Shown here: piece after piece, positions 1-7,485 of the stretch
Position numbering within the stretch: the first letter of the stretch is position 1
Layout: each line of letters begins with the position of its first letter
From: Flavobacterium sufflavum
GTDB taxonomy: Bacteria; Bacteroidota; Bacteroidia; Flavobacteriales; Flavobacteriaceae
Assembly (NCBI RefSeq): GCF_004016525.1
Contig: NZ_SACJ01000004.1
Location: 248,001 to 312,000 of the forward strand
DNA length: 64,000 bases
Reading direction: 5' to 3'
Program-made: the position numbers and the translations under genes
Notes under the pieces: model-generated
Database searches by the model: none
Told to the model about the DNA's origin: nothing
What the model saw: the letters and a program-made list of their open reading frames with translations, nothing else

Positions 1-66
1 GCAACCCACTTTAATCGTTTGGGCTACACCTTTTTTTATGAATATTTAGGACTGTTATCGAAATAA
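1..66 (+). CDS. C-terminal tail of a truncated gene, product unknown
   Basis: Frame 1 is open from the window edge to a TAA at 64-66 and gives 21 residues ending in YEYLGLLSK. It runs convergently into the LysR gene, which begins 18 bases further on. Too little remains to assign a family. The only support is an open frame with a flavobacterial-looking aromatic-rich end, so it could also be chance. Confidence 0.35.
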   Translation, partial: ATHFNRLGYTFFYEYLGLLSK

Positions 67-84
67 CTAATTCCTCAAGAAATA

Positions 85-975
85 TCACCAATTATCCTTC
101 AACAATTGATGGTATTCTCCGTTAAAATTATCCTTAAAAACCAAAATTTTTGTCATTCCTAATTTAGAATTATCAGAAATGAACAACTCTTTAGAAACTA
201 TTTCGTCTGAATTTAAAGGAAATTCAGCAGGAAAAATAGCAACACCCACCTGAGCATTGACTAATCCTAACAGCAAATCAAGATTAGTTACTTCCTGAAC
301 AATATTAGCCTCTCTGGAAAAACCAACATTTCGGCAACTCATTTCTAAATCCTCTGTAAAAGAAGGAAGTAGCTCTTTATTTAATTCTACCCATTTATCA
401 TTCCTAAGCTGCTCAATCTTAACACTTTTATATTTTGCCAAAGGATGTTTGACCGACATGATGACATTAAGAAATTCCTGATTGACAACATGGTAATTGA
501 TTGTCTTGTAAACCAAAGGAAGAATGGTGATTCCAAAATCGATTTCTCCTTTAAAAACAGCTTCTTGAATGGAAACTCCCGAAGAAAATTCTATTATTTT
601 AAAAGTAGTATTGGGTAAGATATTTTGTAATTTCTGTACCACGCTAAGAACCTCACTTGAACGGCTGATCTTAGGAATTCCAAAACGTAACTGTTTGCTT
701 TTCTCACTGTAGGTTTGCGCTTTTTTTATCGTCCGATCCAAAAGTTCTACCACACGCCCCATCTCTTTCATCAGGTAAGAGCCCGATTCGGTAAGTTCGA
801 CCTTTCGGTGATTGATTCTTTTATCTTTATCGAAAAGTTCAAAACCTAATTCTATTTCCAATTGATTGATTTGATGGGTTAAGGCAGGTTGGGTAATATT
901 TAGTTTTTCAGCTGCTTTCCCAAAGTGCAATTCTTTTGCCACAACCAGAAATGATTTCAGTTTACGTAATTCCAT
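85..975 (-). CDS. LysR-family transcriptional regulator
   Basis: A 296-residue protein of normal LysR length. The N-terminal winged helix (about residues 1-60) has the family pattern of a hydrophobic helix, then FGKAAEKLNITQPALTHQI, then a basic wing. The rest (about 90-290) fits the periplasmic-binding-like effector domain. The start is ATG at 973-975. It follows the GntR gene by 15 bases on the same strand, so the two are probably co-transcribed. Effector and targets are unknown. Its place at the distal end of the polysaccharide locus does not prove that it regulates that locus. Confidence 0.9.
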   Translation of the reverse strand: MELRKLKSFLVVAKELHFGKAAEKLNITQPALTHQINQLEIELGFELFDKDKRINHRKVELTESGSYLMKEMGRVVELLDRTIKKAQTYSEKSKQLRFGIPKISRSSEVLSVVQKLQNILPNTTFKIIEFSSGVSIQEAVFKGEIDFGITILPLVYKTINYHVVNQEFLNVIMSVKHPLAKYKSVKIEQLRNDKWVELNKELLPSFTEDLEMSCRNVGFSREANIVQEVTNLDLLLGLVNAQVGVAIFPAEFPLNSDEIVSKELFISDNSKLGMTKILVFKDNFNGEYHQLLKDNW

Positions 976-990
976 TTAAATTATTGTATT

Positions 991-2022
991 TTATAAAGAT
1001 CCTCTAAGAACCAGTTCAAACGGATTTTCGATATGTTCTTTTGAACCATTCAACACCAATTCGGCAGCTGTTTTTCCCATTTTTGCAAAATCGGTTGAGA
1101 TAGTTGTCAAGCCATTCATAATGAATTTTTTGAGTGGTGTTTCATTATAAGAAATTACACCCACCTGCTCTCCAATAATTAAATCCAGTGATATAATTTT
1201 GTCTAGTATTTTAACCAAATCGGCTTCCATTAAATTGATATAAACCTCACCTTCGTTGACTTGTTCCTGATCTAAGTCATGTACAATCTTATAATTAAAA
1301 GCAAAGTTAGAACAAAAATTCTCGAATCCTTTGGCTATTTCATTAGGGAAGTAACTGTTTTCGGGAAACAATAATTTCAAAGTATGGTACTTACTCAAAG
1401 GTTCAATTGCCTTGCTCAAAGCATTATAGATATCGTCTTCAAAGTTTTCATAAACCGCTCCATAATTCCCTGTGATTCCTTCAATTTTTTTCCCAACTAA
1501 AATCAGTTTATCTTTTGGTATTTCATCAATCAGCAATTGATAACCTTCTGATTTTTCAATAAAATGGGGAATAATTACATAATGGGAATAATCCCCTTTT
1601 TGTTGGCTTAATAATTTTTTAAACAAGCCATAATCATTGTCATAAATATAAAAATCAATCGCTGCCTTTTCACCCAGAGCATCAACAAAAGCATCATAAA
1701 TAATTTTCTTATGGGCACTGAGTTTATTGAACATCAGGAATATTTTTAAATCCTGAGAAACATCGGTATTGGCAATAAAATATCCTTTGCCGTGAAAAGC
1801 TTCCAATATGCCCATTTTACGGAGTTTATTATATCCTTTTTCAATGGTAACTCTGGAAATTTCATACTGAAAACTCAATTCATTGATTGAAGGCATGGCA
1901 TCACCTTTTTTAAGCTGACCTTGTTTTACCGCATTGAGTACGGCATTAACAAGCTGTTGGTACTTTGGGGTAACTGAAAATTCATCAATGCTGAGATAAT
2001 CAATTTTCGATGTTTTTTTCAT
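991..2022 (-). CDS. GntR-family regulator with a LacI-like sugar-sensing domain
   Basis: The N-terminal GntR winged helix (about residues 14-85) contains QGQLKKGDAMPSINELS and SRVTIEKGYNKLRKMGIL. The remaining ~250 residues resemble a type I periplasmic-binding fold, ending in the LacI-like pattern VGVISYNETPLKKF..GLTTISTDFAKMGKTAAELVL. Bacteroidota regulators of this build usually sense a monosaccharide. The frame stays open to a TTG at 2058, but the ATG at 2020-2022 (MKKTSK) starts directly before the DNA-binding domain and is preferred, giving 343 residues. It lies beyond the terminator of the PL22 gene, so it is its own unit with the LysR gene. The ligand is unknown. Confidence 0.88.
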   Translation of the reverse strand: MKKTSKIDYLSIDEFSVTPKYQQLVNAVLNAVKQGQLKKGDAMPSINELSFQYEISRVTIEKGYNKLRKMGILEAFHGKGYFIANTDVSQDLKIFLMFNKLSAHKKIIYDAFVDALGEKAAIDFYIYDNDYGLFKKLLSQQKGDYSHYVIIPHFIEKSEGYQLLIDEIPKDKLILVGKKIEGITGNYGAVYENFEDDIYNALSKAIEPLSKYHTLKLLFPENSYFPNEIAKGFENFCSNFAFNYKIVHDLDQEQVNEGEVYINLMEADLVKILDKIISLDLIIGEQVGVISYNETPLKKFIMNGLTTISTDFAKMGKTAAELVLNGSKEHIENPFELVLRGSL

Positions 2023-2081
2023 TAATTTATAAATACTGGAATTAAAAAATAGACTCAAATATAGTGATTTTAAAAAAAAGT

Positions 2082-2118
2082 AAAGAGGCTATTTCAAAAT
2101 TCTTGAAACAGCCTCTTT
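2082..2118 (-). terminator. Rho-independent terminator of the distal PUL transcript
   Basis: The arms at 2082-2097 and 2103-2118 pair over 16 positions with a single A/C mismatch around a 5-base loop. On the minus strand the stem is followed by ACTTTTTTTT. It ends the transcript carrying the PL22 gene and overlaps the end of the DUF2264 scar reading frame. Confidence 0.85.
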
Positions 2119-2212
2119 AACTTCAGAATGTAAACCTTTAGCCTGAACCAATTCTGATTTATCCCAACCTAAAACTGGAATGATTACCAATTGGTGTTTT
2201 CCATTATCAATA
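2089..2212 (-). pseudogene. Scar of a second DUF2264 (GH154-like) gene
   Basis: Positions 2121-2212 align without gaps to 5509-5600 inside the intact DUF2264 gene. I count 77 identical bases of 92. In the homologous frame the minus strand reads [20 protein letters not shown], against IDNGKYQLAMIPLLGWDKSE in the intact protein, then runs to a TAG at 2089-2091 within the terminator. Homology stops abruptly on both sides. The scar begins inside the last codons of the PL22 gene and supplies its TGA stop (2207-2209). The divergence suggests a paralogue rather than a recent copy. Confidence 0.85.
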
Positions 2213-3577
2213 CTTTCTTTTCAGCCATTCTTCCGGAACCGGAATAATACAAATATTCATACTACGATTATCTTCGCTCAGCATAGCAGACTGTATCTCA
2301 ATTTTAGTTCCATCAGGACTCATTGTTGGATGCGGATGATCAGAAGCCGTTTGTTTATGACCAGTAGAAAGCAAAATCATTTCACTAGTATGTCGATCAA
2401 TCAGGTAAATGCCGCGGGAAAAATCATCACCTACCGCCCAGCGACCATCCGAAGAACCGCTTACATGCCATAAACCACTACCTGAATCGGTTTGTCCAGC
2501 TATTTTCATCTCTCTGGTTCTTAAATTAACAATAGCCAATCCTGTTGGTTTTTCTCTGGTTCCCGAAACTCCCCAGGCAGCTTCCTGACCAGGATTCGCT
2601 CCACTGACTGCAGTTCCCGTAGTATCTAAACCCTGAATTTTTCGATGCCCCATAATAGCCATTGCCACTTCGTCTTTACTAATCACAGCCTCATGTGTTA
2701 CCCATTCGTATTCTGATTCTGGATATAAAGGTCGAAGCCCTGTTCCGTCACCCAATACTGTCCAGGTACGTTGTGGAGATTTCCCTCCTGTTTCCCAGCA
2801 AAAAATAATCTCACCCGCTACCCAAGGATTAGTTTGGATGTGTCCAATTTGAAAAGGAACTGATATTACATATTTAATTTCTCCAGTATGTACATTCATG
2901 GCAGCAATTCCGGAAGGTCCTGCTCCCATTTTTCTGGGACCATAATTTTCTTCCAGTTTTGTACCGGAAGCTAAATGCCTTGCAGCCTCTTCTTTTCCTA
3001 CTCTAAAATAAGCCCAGTTTTCATCACCATCCAGAGCTAAATCTCCACCAGCTCCCATTTCTGGTTTAGTGGAACCACAAACACGCTGATAATAATCGGC
3101 TTTTTTAAGTTTTCCAATCTTACTATCAGCAAATAATTTTGCCAAATCTACCTCTACAACCTGCATTGGTGTCGACTGGGTTTTCAAATTGTTATTATTT
3201 TGCTTCGCGATACTATCGAGCGGTTTTCGCATAAAAAAAAGTTTCATACTGTTGCGTGCCACATTTAACATCCCAACATAGCCCCCTTCGGTTACCTGAA
3301 CCATTTCTCCGTTTTTTTCATTTACAGCCATGGCTTCGCCTTTTACTCTATCGGAACGAAAGATAAGCCACTCTCCGTCGGATGTCCACTGATTATGAGT
3401 TTGATAAATTTTAGAATCTCCCATTGGCTTAGATGTCAAAAAAGTTAACATAGTACCCGTAACCGGATCCTTTACCACTTTTCGTTCCGAAGGAAATCGT
3501 TTACCTATCTGCGCATTTGCATCTGGTATTAAAAACAAAAAACTACTTAAAACGGAAATAATAATAAACTGTTTCAT
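2207..3577 (-). CDS. Secreted oligogalacturonate lyase-like protein (PL22 family)
   Basis: A 456-residue protein with a signal peptide (residues 1-22, ending NAQ). The body is a beta-propeller of the oligogalacturonate lyase type: [14 protein letters not shown] at the N-terminus, [20 protein letters not shown] near residue 295 and [12 protein letters not shown] near 412-418. Known family enzymes hold Mn2+ with three His and one Gln. The H-x-H pair, the upstream His and the Gln seen here could fill those roles. The expected reaction is beta-elimination of oligogalacturonides to unsaturated monomers. It is the last gene of the PUL, 11 bases after GH28 (stop to start). Its final codons and stop overlap a foreign DUF2264 scar, so the native C-terminus may be altered. 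Confidence 0.75.
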   Translation of the reverse strand: MKQFIIISVLSSFLFLIPDANAQIGKRFPSERKVVKDPVTGTMLTFLTSKPMGDSKIYQTHNQWTSDGEWLIFRSDRVKGEAMAVNEKNGEMVQVTEGGYVGMLNVARNSMKLFFMRKPLDSIAKQNNNNLKTQSTPMQVVEVDLAKLFADSKIGKLKKADYYQRVCGSTKPEMGAGGDLALDGDENWAYFRVGKEEAARHLASGTKLEENYGPRKMGAGPSGIAAMNVHTGEIKYVISVPFQIGHIQTNPWVAGEIIFCWETGGKSPQRTWTVLGDGTGLRPLYPESEYEWVTHEAVISKDEVAMAIMGHRKIQGLDTTGTAVSGANPGQEAAWGVSGTREKPTGLAIVNLRTREMKIAGQTDSGSGLWHVSGSSDGRWAVGDDFSRGIYLIDRHTSEMILLSTGHKQTASDHPHPTMSPDGTKIEIQSAMLSEDNRSMNICIIPVPEEWLKRKY

Positions 3578-3588
3578 AACTGAAATTA

Positions 3589-5154
3589 TTAATAACTTTT
3601 ATCTTTTACTTGTTTTACTTCCACATCTTTTAATGGTGCGCTATCTTTCACAGACAGATTACTAACATTTTTCATTACAAGCGATGCGGAATTTTCTCCT
3701 TTGTCTACCGTCACATTCCGAAGCTTTATACCATTTACATCAGTCAATAGCATGGCTGGTCGGGATTCATTACCCATCAAATAAAGGTTAATATTATTCA
3801 ACTCCATATTTTTAACATGTCGAATAAAAAATCCATAAGCTGGTATAACACCAAATTTCTGCGGCTCCGGATATCCTTTTTCAAATTCCGGAACTTCTTG
3901 TTGAATACTCTCTTTTGATAAAGAATCAAGCGGACGATACCAAATACTAATATTACTTAAGCGGATATCTTCAATATCATGACCAGGAATTCCACTAATT
4001 AGAGTTGCAAAACGCGAATCGGCATTATATACATTTATATTACTGATATTAATACGCCGCAAAGCTCCTACTGGCGTTCCTTCAGGTGCACGCATTCTAC
4101 CTCCAAGACGTAAAAAAATAGGTGAATTTATAATATCACGCATGGTAATATTAGTAATAGTTACATCTTCCAATAAACCACCATCAACGGTTTCGAGTGC
4201 TAATCCGCGACAATATTCAAAAACACAATTACTAATGGTTATGTTTTTAAAACCACCATTCGATTCTGTTCCAAACTTGATACGCCCAGTTGGTCCTTCT
4301 TTATCAGGTACCAGATTGGCTTCGTTTCGCAGGTAAGTTCCATTATAAAAAGTACCACGATCAAAACCACTTACACTACAATTGGTAATAGTTACATTTT
4401 CCGTTGGTCGGGCAAAACCAAGAGCAAATGAACTTTTTAGACAAATACCATCATCCCATGGAGAATTCACACTACAATTAGAAATGCGAACATTTTTACA
4501 ACAATCGATATCCATACCATCCCGATTGGTATCAATCTTTAGATTATCAATCGTTAAATTATCTACTCCCGTTGCTAATATCCCAAAATGTCCGCCGTAT
4601 AATATTGTAAAATCTTTTAGCGTTACATTACGACAAAGCTTCAAGGCAATGGCTTTATTTCCAATTGGTGCTTTAAAAGGACCATTTCTGGATAATCCCT
4701 TTCCATGAATTATTCCTGGGCCAAGAATGGAGATATCTTCCAAATTCTCACCCCATATTAAACTATTATGCCAGTGACTGTGTCCAAAATCCTGAAAAGT
4801 ATCATTCATTGCTGTCTCTGGTGCATCATAACCTAAATCACCCGAAGGTGTCGCTGCCTCGATAGTAGCTCCCTGATCTAAATAAAGTGAAATATGACTT
4901 TGAAGCCTGATAGAAAAACTCAGATAAGTTCCCGCCGGAAAATAAACAGTACCGCCACCTGCCTTAGCAGCTGCTTCGATAGTATTATTGATGGCTTGTG
5001 TGTCTAATGTACTATTATCACCTTTGGCACCAAAAGTCTTTACGTTGAAAATTGTTTGTTGCGCCTGAACAGTACTTAAACTCAACAATAAAAAACACAA
5101 ACAAAGTTGGTACTTAAATAAAAATGGTTTGACAAAGCCAATATTTTTTTTCAT
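3589..5154 (-). CDS. Secreted glycoside hydrolase family 28 protein (polygalacturonase-like)
   Basis: A 521-residue protein with a signal peptide (about 1-31) and a right-handed beta-helix. The opening VKTFGAKGDNSTLDTQAINNTIEAA is typical of pectinases. Catalytic-region motifs are NTNRDGMDID (the NTD motif), SPWDDGICLKS (the DD motif) and GRIKFGTES (RIK-like). The usual GHG motif is not apparent; the equivalent stretch reads FGTESNGGF. The likely role is hydrolysis of galacturonan or a related uronide backbone in the periplasm. It is followed by PL22 in what looks like a two-gene unit, and the DUF2264 terminator lies upstream. Confidence 0.85.
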   Translation of the reverse strand: MKKNIGFVKPFLFKYQLCLCFLLLSLSTVQAQQTIFNVKTFGAKGDNSTLDTQAINNTIEAAAKAGGGTVYFPAGTYLSFSIRLQSHISLYLDQGATIEAATPSGDLGYDAPETAMNDTFQDFGHSHWHNSLIWGENLEDISILGPGIIHGKGLSRNGPFKAPIGNKAIALKLCRNVTLKDFTILYGGHFGILATGVDNLTIDNLKIDTNRDGMDIDCCKNVRISNCSVNSPWDDGICLKSSFALGFARPTENVTITNCSVSGFDRGTFYNGTYLRNEANLVPDKEGPTGRIKFGTESNGGFKNITISNCVFEYCRGLALETVDGGLLEDVTITNITMRDIINSPIFLRLGGRMRAPEGTPVGALRRINISNINVYNADSRFATLISGIPGHDIEDIRLSNISIWYRPLDSLSKESIQQEVPEFEKGYPEPQKFGVIPAYGFFIRHVKNMELNNINLYLMGNESRPAMLLTDVNGIKLRNVTVDKGENSASLVMKNVSNLSVKDSAPLKDVEVKQVKDKSY

Positions 5155-5201
5155 AATTTGATGATAATTCTATGCAATTTACAAATTCAAAATAAATACT
5201 C

Positions 5202-5217
5202 ATCCTGCTTTATCCTG
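5202..5217 (-). promoter_or_regulatory. Possible operator half-sites upstream of GH28
   Basis: ATCCTG occurs at 5202-5207 and 5212-5217, a direct repeat with 10-bp spacing, about 50-65 bases upstream of the GH28 start codon. A weak promoter-like TGAATTTG lies between the repeat and the gene on the minus strand. It does not resemble the shared PUL operator. Confidence 0.25.
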
Positions 5218-5242
5218 TATAAAAAATGTTATTAAATAAAAA

Positions 5243-5271
5243 AACCAGTAAACAACTAATGTTTACTGGTT
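5243..5271 (-). terminator. Terminator after the DUF2264 gene
   Basis: Perfect 11-bp arms AACCAGTAAAC (5243-5253) and GTTTACTGGTT (5261-5271) around a 7-base loop. On the minus strand a T-rich run follows. It separates the DUF2264 gene from GH28-PL22. Confidence 0.85.
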
Positions 5272-5296
5272 CTAAAATAAAAATTGAAATAAATAT

Positions 5297-7333
5297 TTAA
5301 TACTTTACCAACTTCTTTTCTCCATTGGACAAAGTCACATTGACTGTATTTTCTTTCGAAGAAAAACCAATTTTTTTCACGGCTAATAATTCTTTGTTAC
5401 TCCATTTTTCACCTGATTTTTTCCACAACATTAATGTGGCATAAACAGTGGATTGTTCTTTTTGAGGAACATAATTATTCGAAAGATTAATAACCGAACT
5501 TTCATTTGCTTCAGGATGCAAGCCTTTAGCCGTAACCACTTCTGATTTATCCCAACCCAAAAGCGGAATCATTGCCAACTGATATTTTCCGTTATCAATA
5601 ATGGTTACTTCATGGTTTTTAATTTTTCGAACAGTCGTTTTAATTTCGCCATCCAATTTTGGCAAAGCATGATGCCCTAAACGCATCGCAAATGACACAG
5701 CACTATTATTCTTATCCACTCTTAAAATTCCGTTTGCCAATGGAATATCAGCCAGGTTGAATTTGATATTTTCGTCCGTTTCTAAAACTACATCTCTGTA
5801 ATAAATTCCGTCTTCAAATTTTTTGAAAGTATATAATCGAAAAGCTTCCCATTGATTCGCTTTGTTTTTTATGACATAATTCATCGCTACTTCACCATTT
5901 TCGCCATCAGCCTGCCAAAGAAAAGCACTGTTATAAGATAATCGGTTGTAGTTTTCAGTCGATCTGAATTTTTGCCAATCGTCTTTTACTTTTGCATTAC
6001 ACCAGGCTCTTACTTCCGAAGCACCAATATTTGGATAATCAGTAATTAGAATTTCAGACTTGCCTTGGAATTTATTGTACACTTTATTTTTCTCAAATTC
6101 CGTTTTCCAGGCTCCTTCATTTTCCTTGGCTGTCCAAAACGGATTATCATCAGGTACCAATAATCCTAAAAAGATTTTTCCCATCCAATACACACTTCCA
6201 CGACAGCTGTAAACCTGTACCGCAGGTTCAAAAGCGCCATAAAATCCAAGTGTAGGAACATTGTCTTTCATAAAATCAGGATGTGTAAAAAATTGCTTGA
6301 TTACTCCCGAAGCTATTCTTCGCATCCAACCATAATTAGTCGTAGCATCGCCTTCAAATCCCATTAATGGAAACGGAACAACAGCTCCCGTTCTATAACT
6401 GATACTTCTACCCCACATAATCATCTCGCCATTTTGACTAAATAAATAAGGATAATTGTCTTTTAAATCTTTAAAGTTTTTTATGAACTTGGCTGTATAT
6501 TCGGGATAGTTTGCTTTCCCAAAATATTCCGACCAAATCATACCATACATCTGGAAAGCCCACATGCTGTAATAATCATAAGCCGGACTGTCGTTGTACC
6601 AACCGTTTCCTCTATAATCCAATAAGGATTTATCTAAATATTCGACCAATAATTTTTCGTTTACTGCGTATCCTTTTTCTTTGAAAAAACTCAGTACAAA
6701 AATGTTAAAGAATTTCCAGTTCGAATTCACCGTTGGTCCATCGCCATAACTCAACATAGTTTTAGCCAAAGCGTCTTTTTGCTCCTGTGTTAATGGATCC
6801 CAAAGCACTTCAGGATTAACCAATAATGAAATAGATAAGGCTCCAAATTCAACCAAATTTTGACTAGGCCCGCCATTTTTAGAACGGGGAACAATATAAG
6901 ATGCACTTTGAGGATCGGTTAATTTGGTAATTTGGTAACGGTAATAATCGGCAACTTTTATGTTATTGATAACTAATGAAGGATTCTCTTTTAAAAGTGG
7001 AGCTGCCACAAACAAGGTTCTACACAAACCTTCCAGTTTTTCAGTTGGTACTTTCCCTTCATCTTGCGGATAACTTTTCCCTTCCTGTTTTGGAAATTTC
7101 ATTGGATCGTCTAACGAATGGATATAGCCAAAAGCACCTTGCAAAAGATACATTGCGGCATCTTTCCAATGTTGTTTGGTCATTCCTGTTTGAGGACTTA
7201 ATTGAAAATCGGGATTCTTAATTTCGAAAACAGTATTCCCCGATTTCTCAAGTTCTTTTTGACTTTCTGATTGTTGTGCCCATATTGGCAAACCCAATAA
7301 AAATAATAAAACTAAAAGTTGGTGGTTTTTCAT
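5297..7333 (-). CDS. Secreted DUF2264 protein (GH154-like, putative exo-acting uronidase)
   Basis: A 678-residue protein with a signal peptide (about 1-19, ending WAQ). The first ~400 residues are the alpha-helical DUF2264 domain, with conserved stretches such as ARG-free SNWKFFNIFVLSF, NGWYNDSPAYDYYSMWAFQMY and MIMWGRSISYRTGA. A beta-rich C-terminal domain follows (about 420-678). DUF2264 overlaps the family I know as GH154, which includes a beta-glucuronidase acting on arabinogalactan; that link is from memory. It has its own TAnnTTTG signal upstream and a terminator downstream, so it is probably a single-gene unit. A diverged fragment of a paralogue lies at 2121-2212. Confidence 0.8.
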   Translation of the reverse strand: MKNHQLLVLLFLLGLPIWAQQSESQKELEKSGNTVFEIKNPDFQLSPQTGMTKQHWKDAAMYLLQGAFGYIHSLDDPMKFPKQEGKSYPQDEGKVPTEKLEGLCRTLFVAAPLLKENPSLVINNIKVADYYRYQITKLTDPQSASYIVPRSKNGGPSQNLVEFGALSISLLVNPEVLWDPLTQEQKDALAKTMLSYGDGPTVNSNWKFFNIFVLSFFKEKGYAVNEKLLVEYLDKSLLDYRGNGWYNDSPAYDYYSMWAFQMYGMIWSEYFGKANYPEYTAKFIKNFKDLKDNYPYLFSQNGEMIMWGRSISYRTGAVVPFPLMGFEGDATTNYGWMRRIASGVIKQFFTHPDFMKDNVPTLGFYGAFEPAVQVYSCRGSVYWMGKIFLGLLVPDDNPFWTAKENEGAWKTEFEKNKVYNKFQGKSEILITDYPNIGASEVRAWCNAKVKDDWQKFRSTENYNRLSYNSAFLWQADGENGEVAMNYVIKNKANQWEAFRLYTFKKFEDGIYYRDVVLETDENIKFNLADIPLANGILRVDKNNSAVSFAMRLGHHALPKLDGEIKTTVRKIKNHEVTIIDNGKYQLAMIPLLGWDKSEVVTAKGLHPEANESSVINLSNNYVPQKEQSTVYATLMLWKKSGEKWSNKELLAVKKIGFSSKENTVNVTLSNGEKKLVKY

Positions 7334-7366
7334 AAAATTTAAACGAAATTTTGGTTATAGTTGTTT

Positions 7367-7374
7367 CAAAGATA
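7367..7374 (-). promoter_or_regulatory. Promoter -7 element of the DUF2264 gene
   Basis: The minus strand reads TATCTTTG, a perfect match to TAnnTTTG, 33 bases before the ATG. No convincing -33 TTG is present, which would fit an activator-dependent promoter. Confidence 0.5.
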
Positions 7375-7434
7375 ACAGCTCAACTCTAAAAACTAGGCTG
7401 CTTCCTACCAGTTTGTTAATAACATTAAAAACAA

Positions 7435-7456
7435 AAAGCACTATTAAAAGTGCTTT
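7435..7456 (-). terminator. Terminator after the GH43/GH43 gene
   Basis: Arms AAAGCACT (7435-7442) and AGTGCTTT (7449-7456) with a 6-base loop. The minus strand continues into TTGTTTTTAATG. Confidence 0.75.
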
Positions 7457-7485
7457 CTGTTTTTAGACAACAATATATCATGAGC

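Noticed and set aside
2180..2473. 97-codon plus-strand frame across the PL22 gene end
   Set aside because: It is antisense to a well-supported gene, has no family features and the DNA at its start is the DUF2264 scar.
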